DNA of 64,000 bases, taken from NCBI GenBank assembly GCA_036265325.1, contig DATAPH010000046.1:1-64000 (forward strand), in the 5' to 3' direction. Made by a program: the position numbers and the translations under genes. Under the pieces are notes generated by a model. The model saw only the letters and a list, made by a program, of their open reading frames with translations, ran no database searches and had not been told where the DNA came from. This DNA is from AC-51 sp036265325 (GTDB taxonomy: Bacteria > Actinomycetota > UBA4738 > HRBIN12). This document shows, piece after piece, positions 16,177 to 24,479 of the stretch. How positions within the stretch are numbered: the stretch's first letter is position 1; the number at the start of each line of letters is the position of its first letter.

Positions 16177-16578
16177 ATGGCTGTGCGCCCGTCCGTGCTG
16201 TTCGTCTGCGTGCACAACGCCGGTCGTTCGCAAATGGCCGCTGCGTTTCTTCGCCGCCACGCCGGCGATGCGATCGAGGTTCGATCAGCCGGAACGACGC
16301 CCGCGGACGAGATCCAACCCATGGTCCGCGAGGCCATGGCCGAAGTTGGCGTGGACCTCGGCGACGAGGTGCCCGTCATGCTCCAGACAGAGGCCGTGGA
16401 GAACGCCGACGTAGTGATCACGATGGGATGCGGTGACGCCTGTCCGGTGTTCCCTGGGAAGCGGTACCTGGACTGGGAGCTGTCGGATCCGGCGGGGCGG
16501 CCGATCGAGGAAGTGCGGACGATCCGCGACGACATCGACCGGCGCGTCGCCGACCTGGTGGCTGAGCTCACCGGGTAA
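16177..16578 (+). CDS. arsC: Arsenate reductase, low-molecular-weight phosphatase type
   Basis: A 133-residue ArsC that reduces As(V) to As(III). The phosphatase loop is C11-x5-R17 (CVHNAGRS). The arsenate-specific segment TMGCGDACPVFPGKRYLDW carries Cys85, Cys89 and the catalytic acid Asp99. Three cysteines fit a thioredoxin- or mycothiol-linked mechanism; which one cannot be decided here. It is 12 bases upstream of glmM and about 2.2 kb from the arsR-arsM pair. Confidence 0.92.
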   Translation: MAVRPSVLFVCVHNAGRSQMAAAFLRRHAGDAIEVRSAGTTPADEIQPMVREAMAEVGVDLGDEVPVMLQTEAVENADVVITMGCGDACPVFPGKRYLDWELSDPAGRPIEEVRTIRDDIDRRVADLVAELTG

Positions 16579-16590
16579 GGTGCCGCCCCT

Positions 16591-17913
16591 ATGGGGCGGC
16601 TGTTCGGAACCGACGGCGTCCGTGGGGTCGCGGGGAAGGACCTCACCGCAGAGCTTGCGGCCGGTCTCGGCCGAGCGGCGGTGACGGTGCTCGGTCGGCA
16701 TGTGGCCGAAACGCCCGTCATGGTCGTCGGGCGTGACCCCCGCGCCTCAGGCGTGTGGCTGGAGGAGGCGCTCACCGGCGGGATCCGGGCCGCCGGGGGA
16801 GACGTGATCCTGACCGGCGTCGAGCCGACGCCCGCGATCGCGTACATGACGGTCGACCTTGGCGCGTCTGCCGGCGTGGTGATCAGCGCCTCGCACAACC
16901 CGGCCGAGGACAACGGGATCAAGTTCTTCTCGCGCGAGGGGCGGAAACTGCCCGACGCGATCGAAGATGAGATCGAGGCGGCGCTGAGCGATCCCGCTCC
17001 TGACGTCGCGACGCCGGGTGATGCTCGGCCTGCCGGCGACGCGATGGAGCGATACCTCGGGCATCTGGTCGACGCGGCGCTCGCTCCCTTGGACGGGATG
17101 CGGGTCGTCGTCGACTGCGCGAACGGATCGGCGTCGGCCGTCGCACCGTCGTTGCTCTCGCGCCTCGGCGCCGATGTCACCGCGATCAACGCCGAGCCAG
17201 ACGGCGTCAACATCAACGATGGGTGTGGTGCATTGCAGCCTGAGGTCGTCGCCGAAACCGTGGTCCGGCTCGGGGCTGATGCCGGTGTGTCGCACGACGG
17301 GGACGCCGACCGCGCATTGTTCGCGTCGGCCGACGGCGCCGTGATCGACGGCGACCAGGTGCTCGCCGCGTGCGCGATCGCATCGCACGAGGCCGGCGAG
17401 CTCGACGGCGACACGGTCGTGGCAACCGTCATGTCGAACATCGGACTCGAGCGCGCGATGCGGGAACACGGCATCTCGCTGATGCGGACCCGCGTGGGGG
17501 ACCGCTACGTCGCGGAGGAGATGGACAGGGGCGGCGCGGTGCTCGGCGGCGAACAGAGCGGCCATGTGATCTTCCGCAGGTACGCGACCACCGGCGACGG
17601 GCTGCTGACCGCTGTCCGGTTCCTGTCGCTCGCGGCCGCACGGGGTGTCGGCCTCGGCGAGCTCGCCTCGGCGATGCGCCGCTACCCCCAGGTCCTTGTC
17701 AACGTTCGGGTCGATGATCGCGATGCGGTATCGGTCTCACCGGTGGTTGCGGCAGCCGTTGCCGAAGCTGAGAAGGCACTCGGCGACGGTGGCCGCGTCT
17801 TGCTGCGTCCGAGCGGAACGGAACCGCTCATCCGTGTGATGGTCGAAGCCGAGACGAAGGATGAGGCCGACCGCCACGCGCGCACGATCGCGGACGTGGT
17901 GTCGGCGGCGTAG
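16591..17913 (+). CDS. glmM: Phosphoglucosamine mutase
   Basis: A 440-residue enzyme interconverting glucosamine-6-P and glucosamine-1-P for UDP-GlcNAc. The phosphoserine loop is ISASHNPAEDNGIKFFS (Ser101). The metal-binding loop is HDGDADRALF (near residue 233), and the phosphate-binding C-terminal block is RPSGTEPLIRVMVEA. A TAAGGT box 9 bases before the ATG may give an almost leaderless transcript. The stop abuts the stop of the convergent PAS gene. Confidence 0.96.
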   Translation: MGRLFGTDGVRGVAGKDLTAELAAGLGRAAVTVLGRHVAETPVMVVGRDPRASGVWLEEALTGGIRAAGGDVILTGVEPTPAIAYMTVDLGASAGVVISASHNPAEDNGIKFFSREGRKLPDAIEDEIEAALSDPAPDVATPGDARPAGDAMERYLGHLVDAALAPLDGMRVVVDCANGSASAVAPSLLSRLGADVTAINAEPDGVNINDGCGALQPEVVAETVVRLGADAGVSHDGDADRALFASADGAVIDGDQVLAACAIASHEAGELDGDTVVATVMSNIGLERAMREHGISLMRTRVGDRYVAEEMDRGGAVLGGEQSGHVIFRRYATTGDGLLTAVRFLSLAAARGVGLGELASAMRRYPQVLVNVRVDDRDAVSVSPVVAAAVAEAEKALGDGGRVLLRPSGTEPLIRVMVEAETKDEADRHARTIADVVSAA

Positions 17914-18693
17914 CTAGTCGTCGGCGACCTCGCGGTCGACCATGACCCAGCCGCGCTCCCGACCGTCGGAGTCGGTCAACGGCATGCATTTGGTCTCGAT
18001 CGAGACCTCGTACCCGTCGGCGTCGCGGTGGACCGAGCGGCCGCGCCAGCCCTGCATCGCGTCAACGAACGGGTCCCAGATCGGCGCGACGTCGGCTTCG
18101 TCGCGGCGGATCTCGTCGGGGAGTGGCTTACCGAGCACGTCGGCGACAGCGATCCCATATAGAGATTCCGCCGCACGGTTCCACGCCGTGACGGTCATGT
18201 CGGTGTCGTAGGCGATGACCGCGTCGCTGATGCTCTCGAGCAGCCGCGCCTGGAAGTCGCGTTCCTCAACCGCCCGCTTGCTGTCGCTGATGTCATACAG
18301 GACGCCTTGGAGGCAGAGCGGCGTGCCGTCCTCGTCGTGGACGACGGTCGACTCGTCACGGATCCAGAGCATTCGGCCGTCCTTGGTGAACATCCGATAC
18401 TCGATCGTGACCGGACGGTCCTCGGTCCCGTCCGCCGCAGCGGCGAGCGTGTCCTCCGTCGCGCGGTCGATGTCGTCGGGATGAACCGATGCCTTCCAAG
18501 GGCCGGGGTGGGCCATCCATTCCTCGGGGGTCCAGCCCAAGATCTCTTCCATCTTCGGACTGACGTCGAGCCAGTTCCCCTCTGTCCCAATCTCGCACGT
18601 GTAGACGATCGCGGGGAGGTGTTCGACGAGGACGCGGTACTTCGCCGCCGCCTCGACGAGGTCGTGTTCGCGATCGTGCTGGGTGGTGGCCAC
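17914..18693 (-). CDS. Tandem PAS-domain protein without output domain
   Basis: A 259-residue cytoplasmic protein with a GTG start after GGGAG. PAS 1 (about 20-140) has the LGWTPEEWMAHPGPWKASVHPDD and WIRDESTVV pattern with a PAC end. PAS 2 (about 145-255) has ISDAVIAYDTDMTVTAWNRAAE. No kinase, cyclase, EAL or HTH domain is attached. It may pass signals by protein contact. It is divergent from the arsR-arsM operon. Confidence 0.85.
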   Translation of the reverse strand: MATTQHDREHDLVEAAAKYRVLVEHLPAIVYTCEIGTEGNWLDVSPKMEEILGWTPEEWMAHPGPWKASVHPDDIDRATEDTLAAAADGTEDRPVTIEYRMFTKDGRMLWIRDESTVVHDEDGTPLCLQGVLYDISDSKRAVEERDFQARLLESISDAVIAYDTDMTVTAWNRAAESLYGIAVADVLGKPLPDEIRRDEADVAPIWDPFVDAMQGWRGRSVHRDADGYEVSIETKCMPLTDSDGRERGWVMVDREVADD

Positions 18694-18771
18694 GGGGTCT
18701 CCCGACTCGTAGGTCTCGGTACGGTCGTCGGGGCGAGAGCAGCGGACCTGTAGCCGACGGTTCCGGTCTTC

Positions 18772-18787
18772 ATCGACATCTGTCGAT
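18772..18787. promoter_or_regulatory. Predicted ArsR operator, upstream site of arsR-arsM
   Basis: Perfect inverted repeat ATCGACA-TC-TGTCGAT. It overlaps a likely -35 (TCGACA); a -10 TACAGT follows at 18795-18800. Confidence 0.6.
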
Positions 18788-18801
18788 CAAGTGGTACAGT
18801 T

Positions 18802-18821
18802 CCATCGACGTTCATCGATGG
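18802..18821. promoter_or_regulatory. Predicted ArsR operator, proximal site of arsR-arsM
   Basis: Perfect inverted repeat CCATCGA-N6-TCGATGG, just downstream of the -10 and running into the Shine-Dalgarno GGAGG (18820-18824) of arsR. Its core matches the site at 9212-9229 in 16 of 18 bases. Confidence 0.7.
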
Positions 18822-18833
18822 AGGTCACCACAG

Positions 18834-19187
18834 ATGAGCACGGCCCTGCAAGACGATCGCGTATCCCCGGTTGCCTGCTGCGCTCCGGTCGCAGCACCCG
18901 ACATCACGCACCAGCAGGCCGCCGCCCTCTCCGCCGTCTTCAAGGCGTTGGCCGATCCGAACCGTGTTCGCATCGTGAATCTCCTCGCCAACGCCGACGA
19001 GCCCGTCTGCGTCTGCGACTTCATGCCCGTGCTCGGGCTCTCGCAGGCGACCGTCAGCTTCCACCTGAAGAAGCTCCTCGACGCCGGCCTGCTCGTGCGA
19101 GAGCGGCGCGGCACGTGGGCCTATTACTCGCTCGACCGCGAGGGTTTGGCGGGACTTCGCGATGTATTCACCACAAGGGAGGCGTGA
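18834..19187 (+). CDS. arsR: ArsR/SmtB-family arsenic-responsive repressor (second copy)
   Basis: A 117-residue repressor with the same layout as the one at 9284: a Cys-Cys pair (15-16), the metalloid motif PVCVCDF (Cys59, Cys61) and recognition helix LSQATVSFHLKKL. The Cys15/Cys16 pair plus a later cysteine resembles the site described for Corynebacterium ArsR. It is followed one base later by arsM, so it autoregulates a two-gene detoxification operon. Confidence 0.93.
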   Translation: MSTALQDDRVSPVACCAPVAAPDITHQQAAALSAVFKALADPNRVRIVNLLANADEPVCVCDFMPVLGLSQATVSFHLKKLLDAGLLVRERRGTWAYYSLDREGLAGLRDVFTTREA

Positions 19188-19188
19188 C

Positions 19189-20010
19189 ATGCGTGACGTC
19201 GAGCTGCGCAACGAGGTCCGGTCGCGATACGGCGAGGCCGCGACGGCCGTCCTGACGGGCGCCGGCGTCGCCTGCGACTGCAGCCATCCGGGGACGACGT
19301 GCGCCGAAGAGGGACATCGGTTCGGACCCGACCTGTACGAGGCGCTCGCGAGCGAGGAGTTACCGGAAGGCGCCGTGCGTGCCAGCCTTGGGTGCGGGAA
19401 CCCGACGGCCGTCGCTGATCTGCATCCGGGTGAGACGGTGCTCGACCTTGGCTCGGGCGGCGGGATCGACGTGCTGCTCTCGGCCAAGCGTGTCGGCCCC
19501 ACGGGCAAGGTCTACGGACTCGACATGACCGAGGAGATGCTCGCGCTGGCGATCCGCAATCGTGATGCGGCCGGCGTGACGAACGTCGAGTTCCTGAAGG
19601 GCTACATCGAGGATGTGCCGCTGCCCGCGAACACCGTCGACGTGATCATCTCCAACTGCGTCGTGAATCTGTCGATCGACAAGCCGAAGGTGTTCGCCGA
19701 GATGCACCGGGTGCTTCGACCGGGCGGACGGATCGGGATCAGCGACGTGGTGGCGGACGACGCTCTGACGCCGGAGCAGCGTGCAGAGCGCGGATCCTAC
19801 GTGGGTTGTATCGCCGGCGCGCTTTCGTTCAGCGAGTTCGAGGCAGGGCTGCGCGCCGCGGGATTCGAAGCTGTCCGCATCGTGTCGATCGATGAGCCGA
19901 CCGAGGGCATCCACTCGGCCATCGTCCAAGCCACCAAGAGCCGCGAGGCGGCCGATGCGCACACGGAACAAGCGAAGCGTCTGCCGCTGATCCACGGATC
20001 CTGCTGCTGA
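19189..20010 (+). CDS. arsM: Arsenite S-adenosylmethionine methyltransferase
   Basis: A 273-residue ArsM that methylates As(III) to volatile or less retained forms. The SAM-binding motif is LDLGSGGG (85-92). The conserved arsenic-binding cysteines are Cys69 (LGCGNP), Cys157 (SNCVVNLS) and Cys207 (VGCIAGAL), with further N-terminal cysteines (Cys29, Cys31, Cys38) and a terminal GSCC. The ATG at 19189 has AAGGGAGG just upstream, inside the end of arsR. It forms an operon with arsR. Confidence 0.95.
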   Translation: MRDVELRNEVRSRYGEAATAVLTGAGVACDCSHPGTTCAEEGHRFGPDLYEALASEELPEGAVRASLGCGNPTAVADLHPGETVLDLGSGGGIDVLLSAKRVGPTGKVYGLDMTEEMLALAIRNRDAAGVTNVEFLKGYIEDVPLPANTVDVIISNCVVNLSIDKPKVFAEMHRVLRPGGRIGISDVVADDALTPEQRAERGSYVGCIAGALSFSEFEAGLRAAGFEAVRIVSIDEPTEGIHSAIVQATKSREAADAHTEQAKRLPLIHGSCC

Positions 20011-20053
20011 CCGTTCCCGGAGACGCGTCGAGCGCTGTTACCCTCGGGCGCAC

Positions 20054-21883
20054 ATGTGCGGCATCGTCGGCTACGTAGGGCCCGACGAGGCGCTCCCCAT
20101 CGTGCTGGAGGGTCTCCGGCGTCTCGAATACCGCGGCTACGACTCGGCCGGCGTGGCCGTGCTCGGCGAAGAGCTCGAGGTGAGGACGCGCTCCGGCAAG
20201 CTCGCTGAGCTCGTGGCCCTGTTGGACGCCGAGCCACCGCTTCGAGGTCGCGCCGCGCTTGGGCACACGCGCTGGGCGACGCATGGGGCGCCGACCGACG
20301 AAAACGCGCATCCGCAGGTGGATTGCCCCGGCGACATCGCGGTGATCCACAACGGGATCATCGAGAACCACCACGACCTGCGGTCCGGTCTCGAGAAGCG
20401 GGGCCACGCGTTCACCTCCGAGACCGACACCGAAGTGGTTGCGCACCTGATCGAGGACGCGTTGGGCGAGACCGACGACCTGACTGAGGCGGTGCGCGCG
20501 GTCGTCGCGCAGCTGCAGGGCGCTTATGCCTTGGTCGTGACGTCGTCCGGGCATCCGGGCGAGCTGGTCGGCGTGAAGGTCTCGTCGCCGTTGATCGTCG
20601 GCCTCGGGAACGGCGAGACGATGCTCGCGTCCGACATCCCGGCCGTGCTCGCCAGAACGCGTTCCGTCGTGCCGCTCGGCGAGGGCCAGATCGCGACGGT
20701 CTGGTCGGATGGGTGCGCCATCACCGACCTCCAGGGGCGGCCGATCGACGTCGAGCAGATCGAGGTCGATTGGGACGTCACCGCTGCGCAGAAAGGTGGC
20801 TACGACTGGTTCATGCGCAAGGAGATCGACGAGCAGCCCGACGCCATCCGGGACACGCTCGTCGGCCGGGCGTATGAAGGCCGGCTCGCGTTGGACGAGC
20901 TACGCATCGCCGACGACGTGCTCCGCGAAGTCTCGAAGGTGTTCGTCGTCGCGTGCGGTACCGCGTTCCATTCCGGGCTCGTCGCCAAGTACGCGATCGA
21001 GCACTGGACGCGCCTGCCGGTCGAGATCGAGATCGCGAGCGAGTTCCGGTACCGCGACCCCGTGCTCGGGCCGGACACGTTGACGCTCGCGGTGTCGCAG
21101 TCCGGCGAGACGATCGACACGCTCGAGGCGGCGCGGCACGCACGGCGGCAGGGCTCCCAGGTGATCGCCGTGACGAACACCGTCGCGTCGTCGTTGGCGC
21201 GCGAGGCGGACGGCGTCCTCTACACGCACGCAGGCCCGGAGATCGGCGTTGCGTCGACCAAGACGTTCGCGACCCAGATGGTGGCGCAGCAGCTGGTGGC
21301 GCTCTACCTCGCCCAGGTGCGCGCGACGATGTTCCCGGAGGAGATCGGCGGTGTGCTCGGGGAGCTCGACGCGCTGCCTGATCAGGTTGCGCAGGCGATC
21401 GAGCTCGATGCGCACGTTCGTGCGATCGCCGAGGCGTTCTTCGATGCGCGCGATTACCTGTTCATCGGCAGGCACACGGGCTACCCGGCGGCGCTGGAAG
21501 GCGCGTTGAAGCTCAAGGAGCTCTCCTATATCCACGCGTCCGGCTACCCCGCGGGCGAGCTCAAGCACGGACCGATCGCGTTGGTCGACCACGGCGTGCC
21601 GGTCGTCGCGATCGCGACGCGCTGCCACGTCTACCCGAAGATGGTGTCCAACATCCAAGAGGTGAAGGCGCGGGGAGCGTCCGTGATCGCGGTGGTGACG
21701 GCGGGTGACACCGATGCGGCCCGGCTCGCCGATCACGTCCTCGAGGTCCCCGAGACCCCCGAGCTATTGTCGCCGGTCGTCGTGACGGTGCCCTTGCAGC
21801 TGCTTGCGTATCACGTGGCGGTGCTGCACGGCCGCGACGTCGACCGGCCGCGGAACCTCGCGAAGTCCGTCACGGTGGAGTAG
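20054..21883 (+). CDS. glmS: Glutamine-fructose-6-phosphate aminotransferase (isomerizing)
   Basis: A 609-residue GlmS making glucosamine-6-P for the cell wall. The N-terminal glutaminase has the nucleophile Cys2 (MCGIVGYVG) and the blocks LEYRGYDSAG and GHTRWATHG. Two SIS sugar-binding domains follow (VACGTAFHSGLV, SQSGETIDTLEA, SGYPAGELKHGPIALVD), ending in PRNLAKSVTVE. TACCCT 9 bases before the ATG suggests a near-leaderless transcript. No glmS ribozyme is seen; the gap to arsM is only 43 bases. Confidence 0.97.
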   Translation: MCGIVGYVGPDEALPIVLEGLRRLEYRGYDSAGVAVLGEELEVRTRSGKLAELVALLDAEPPLRGRAALGHTRWATHGAPTDENAHPQVDCPGDIAVIHNGIIENHHDLRSGLEKRGHAFTSETDTEVVAHLIEDALGETDDLTEAVRAVVAQLQGAYALVVTSSGHPGELVGVKVSSPLIVGLGNGETMLASDIPAVLARTRSVVPLGEGQIATVWSDGCAITDLQGRPIDVEQIEVDWDVTAAQKGGYDWFMRKEIDEQPDAIRDTLVGRAYEGRLALDELRIADDVLREVSKVFVVACGTAFHSGLVAKYAIEHWTRLPVEIEIASEFRYRDPVLGPDTLTLAVSQSGETIDTLEAARHARRQGSQVIAVTNTVASSLAREADGVLYTHAGPEIGVASTKTFATQMVAQQLVALYLAQVRATMFPEEIGGVLGELDALPDQVAQAIELDAHVRAIAEAFFDARDYLFIGRHTGYPAALEGALKLKELSYIHASGYPAGELKHGPIALVDHGVPVVAIATRCHVYPKMVSNIQEVKARGASVIAVVTAGDTDAARLADHVLEVPETPELLSPVVVTVPLQLLAYHVAVLHGRDVDRPRNLAKSVTVE

Positions 21884-21888
21884 CGCTC

Positions 21889-22581
21889 GTGGGACGGATC
21901 GCGCGTCTGCTGATCGCGGCCGCGGTGGCCGTTCCGTTCATGGGGTCGGCCGCGGGTGCGGCGGCGACGTGCGCATGCCTCCCGGCCGGCGCGAGGGACA
22001 TCGTGCACCAGGCCGACGCGATCATCGCGGGCCGCGTCGACAACGAGATCACGCTCGACGCGACGCACACCCGAAGCATCGTCACGGTGCAGGGCGTCTA
22101 CCGAGGGAACGTCCCCTCGACGATCTACGTCGACAGCGACGTCGGCACCGCGGGCGGCACGAGCTGCGCGGTCCTGTACGCGATCGGAACAGTGGTCGAT
22201 CCGATGGTGTTGCAGAAGCTGCCGACCGGTAGCTACACGATCGAACAGTGCGCCATCGGAGCGATGCCGCAACTGCGTTCGTTGCTCGGCACGGCCAGGC
22301 CCCCGCCGGTCGGCGGGCCGCTGCCGAGTCCGGACGGAACCCCTTTGCCGATCCCGGTGGGAACATCCACGTCCATCTCGGGGATGAGCTGGCAGGCGGT
22401 CGCTGTCGGGCTGGTGCTGGCCGTCGTGTTGATCGCGGCGTTCGTCCGCTGGTCCGGCCGCCGCGCCCTCGAGACGGCGTCCCCGTTCGACGATGTGGTC
22501 GCGGACCCCGGCGGCGGCGCGGAAAAGCCGAACGCGTCGGGCGGGGCGGCGGACCGGCCGGGCCCGGACGCCAGCGGCTAG
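21889..22581 (+). CDS. Secreted or membrane-anchored protein of unknown function
   Basis: A 230-residue protein with a GTG start. Residues 1-26 are a signal peptide. The outer domain has four cysteines (28, 30, 93, 121), a CACLP start, and a strand pattern (ADAIIAGRV, RSIVTVQGVYRG) resembling small bacterial TIMP/netrin-like modules. A proline-rich linker (136-158) leads to a transmembrane helix (about 168-187) and a disordered cytoplasmic tail. It is only 5 bases after glmS. The function is not known. Confidence 0.75.
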   Translation: MGRIARLLIAAAVAVPFMGSAAGAAATCACLPAGARDIVHQADAIIAGRVDNEITLDATHTRSIVTVQGVYRGNVPSTIYVDSDVGTAGGTSCAVLYAIGTVVDPMVLQKLPTGSYTIEQCAIGAMPQLRSLLGTARPPPVGGPLPSPDGTPLPIPVGTSTSISGMSWQAVAVGLVLAVVLIAAFVRWSGRRALETASPFDDVVADPGGGAEKPNASGGAADRPGPDASG

Positions 22582-22584
22582 CCT
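22579..22584 (+). promoter_or_regulatory. -10 box of acpS, leaderless type
   Basis: TAGCCT, which includes the stop codon of the preceding gene, ends 6 bases before the acpS GTG. No Shine-Dalgarno is present. It would drive the long coupled run from acpS onward. Confidence 0.5.
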
Positions 22585-22590
22585 GACCCC

Positions 22591-22968
22591 GTGGAGATCG
22601 TCGGCCTCGGCGTCGATATCTGCGAGATCGCCCGCATGGAGCGTGCGCTCGCTCGCCACCCGACGATGCGCGAGCGCGTGTTCACGCCCGACGAGATCGC
22701 GTACTGCGAGTCCAAGGCCAGGCCGGCCGAGAGCTTCGCGGGCCGCTTCGCGGCCCGCGAAGCGGTCATCAAAGCGATCGGTGGCTACCGCGCGCGGCTG
22801 TGGCAGGACATCAGCGTCGTTCGGCATCCGAGCGGCGCCCCGTCGATCGCCCTCGCGGGGAACGCGAAGCGCCGCGCCGACACGCTCGGCGTCTCTCGCG
22901 TGCTGCTCACGGTGACGCACGAGAAGACGAACGCGATCGCCTTCGCCGTGGCGGTGACCGACGGATGA
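22591..22968 (+). CDS. acpS: Holo-[acyl-carrier-protein] synthase
   Basis: A 125-residue AcpS that transfers 4'-phosphopantetheine from CoA to acyl carrier protein. Magnesium-binding motifs are GVDICEIARME (Asp near residue 8) and FAGRFAAREAVIKAIG. The start is GTG 22591. The stop overlaps the next start (ATGA). Confidence 0.95.
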   Translation: MEIVGLGVDICEIARMERALARHPTMRERVFTPDEIAYCESKARPAESFAGRFAAREAVIKAIGGYRARLWQDISVVRHPSGAPSIALAGNAKRRADTLGVSRVLLTVTHEKTNAIAFAVAVTDG

Positions 22969-24479
22969 AGCCGCTGCTCACGCCCGACGAGGCCCGCGCG
23001 CTGGACGCCGCGACACAGGCTGCGGGGACGCCCGCCGTCCTCCTGATGGAGCGCGCCGGCGCCGAGGTGGCGCGCTCGTGCCTGGATGTCCTCGGCGGGA
23101 CCTACGGCCGGCGCGTCGTCGTCGGGTGCGGGAAGGGCAACAACGGCGGTGACGGATTCGTCACCGCGCGACACCTCGCGCGCGCGGGCGTTCGCGTCTC
23201 GGTGTTCGCAGACGACACCAGCGGCGCCGCGGGGGAGATGCGCGACCGACTCGGGCGAGAGACGGACGTCCGCGTTCGTTCCCTCGAGTCGGAGTCGATC
23301 GGTCGCGCGCTCGGTCGCGCCGACCTCGCCGTCGACGCGATCGCCGGAACCGGGTTGCGCGGCGCACCCGACGCGACGTGGGCCGCGGCGATCGACGCCC
23401 TGAACCGATCCGGCCTGCCGACGGTCGCGGTCGACATCCCGAGCGGCGTGGACGGCGCAACGGGCGCCGCGCCGGGCGCCGCGGTCCGGGCCGAGCTGAC
23501 CGTGACGTTCGGAGCTCCGAAGGTCGGTCTCGTGCTGTTGCCCGGCGCCGAGTACGCCGGCGCGATCGAGGTGGTGGACATCGGGTTCGCCGACGACGCG
23601 ATGGAGGCGTCGGCGTGGCTCACCGAGCCGAGCGATGTTGCCGGCGTCCTTCCGCCGAGGCCGCTCGACGGCCAGAAGCGAACGAGCGGGACGGTGGTCG
23701 TGGTCGCGGGCTCCCGCGCGATGACCGGCGCGGCTCGTCTGGTCTCGCGCGCGGCGATGCGGGCGGGCGCTGGCTACGTGATCGTCGCGCTGCCGGCGTC
23801 GATCATGCCCGTCGTGCAGGCGGAGGTGACCGAGGCGGTGTTCCTGCCGGTGGCGGAAACGTCTGCAGGCTCGATCTCGCCCGACGCCGTGGACGTCGTG
23901 ATCGACGCGGCTTCCAAGGCGCACGCCGTTGCGATCGGACCGGGTCTGTCGCGCGACGGCGGGACGGCGTCGTTCATCCGCGAGGTGGTGCGAACCTCGC
24001 CCGTCCCGCTGGTCGTCGACGCCGATGCGCTCAATGCGTTCGCATCCGAGGCCGGATCGATGGCAGACCGCAAGGCCGATGCGGTGCTGACGCCGCACGG
24101 CGGCGAGCTCGCACGCTTGCTCGGGCGGGAACCGTCGGTCGACCGGATCGCCGATGCGCACGCGCTTGCCGACGCATCGCACGCCGTCGCATTGGTGAAA
24201 GGAACCCGAACGATCATCGTCGACCAGTCCGGCATCGCGCATGTGAACACGACCGGCTCGACGGCGCTGGCGACGGCCGGCACCGGCGACGTGCTGACGG
24301 GCACGATCGGCGGCCTCCTGGCACGTGGCGTGGATCCGTCCGCAGCCGCCTGGAGCGGCGCGTACATCCACGGCCTCGCCGGCCTCGCCGCCGGCGAGCG
24401 CTCGGGCGACGGAACGGTCGCGGGCGACGTCGCCGATCTCCTGCCCGAAGCGATCGCTCGCATCGCGGGGAACGCATGA
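22965..24479 (+). CDS. nnr: Bifunctional NAD(P)H-hydrate epimerase / ADP-dependent dehydratase
   Basis: A 504-residue metabolite-repair enzyme for hydrated NADH/NADPH. The epimerase domain (about 1-215) has GCGKGNNGGDGFVTARHL and VDIPSGVDGATG. The dehydratase domain (about 225-504) has a kinase-like fold with VVVAGSRAMTGAARL, LTPHGGELARLLG and NTTGSTALATAGTGDVLTG. It is coupled by ATGA overlaps to acpS and to alr. Confidence 0.95.
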   Translation: MKPLLTPDEARALDAATQAAGTPAVLLMERAGAEVARSCLDVLGGTYGRRVVVGCGKGNNGGDGFVTARHLARAGVRVSVFADDTSGAAGEMRDRLGRETDVRVRSLESESIGRALGRADLAVDAIAGTGLRGAPDATWAAAIDALNRSGLPTVAVDIPSGVDGATGAAPGAAVRAELTVTFGAPKVGLVLLPGAEYAGAIEVVDIGFADDAMEASAWLTEPSDVAGVLPPRPLDGQKRTSGTVVVVAGSRAMTGAARLVSRAAMRAGAGYVIVALPASIMPVVQAEVTEAVFLPVAETSAGSISPDAVDVVIDAASKAHAVAIGPGLSRDGGTASFIREVVRTSPVPLVVDADALNAFASEAGSMADRKADAVLTPHGGELARLLGREPSVDRIADAHALADASHAVALVKGTRTIIVDQSGIAHVNTTGSTALATAGTGDVLTGTIGGLLARGVDPSAAAWSGAYIHGLAGLAAGERSGDGTVAGDVADLLPEAIARIAGNA

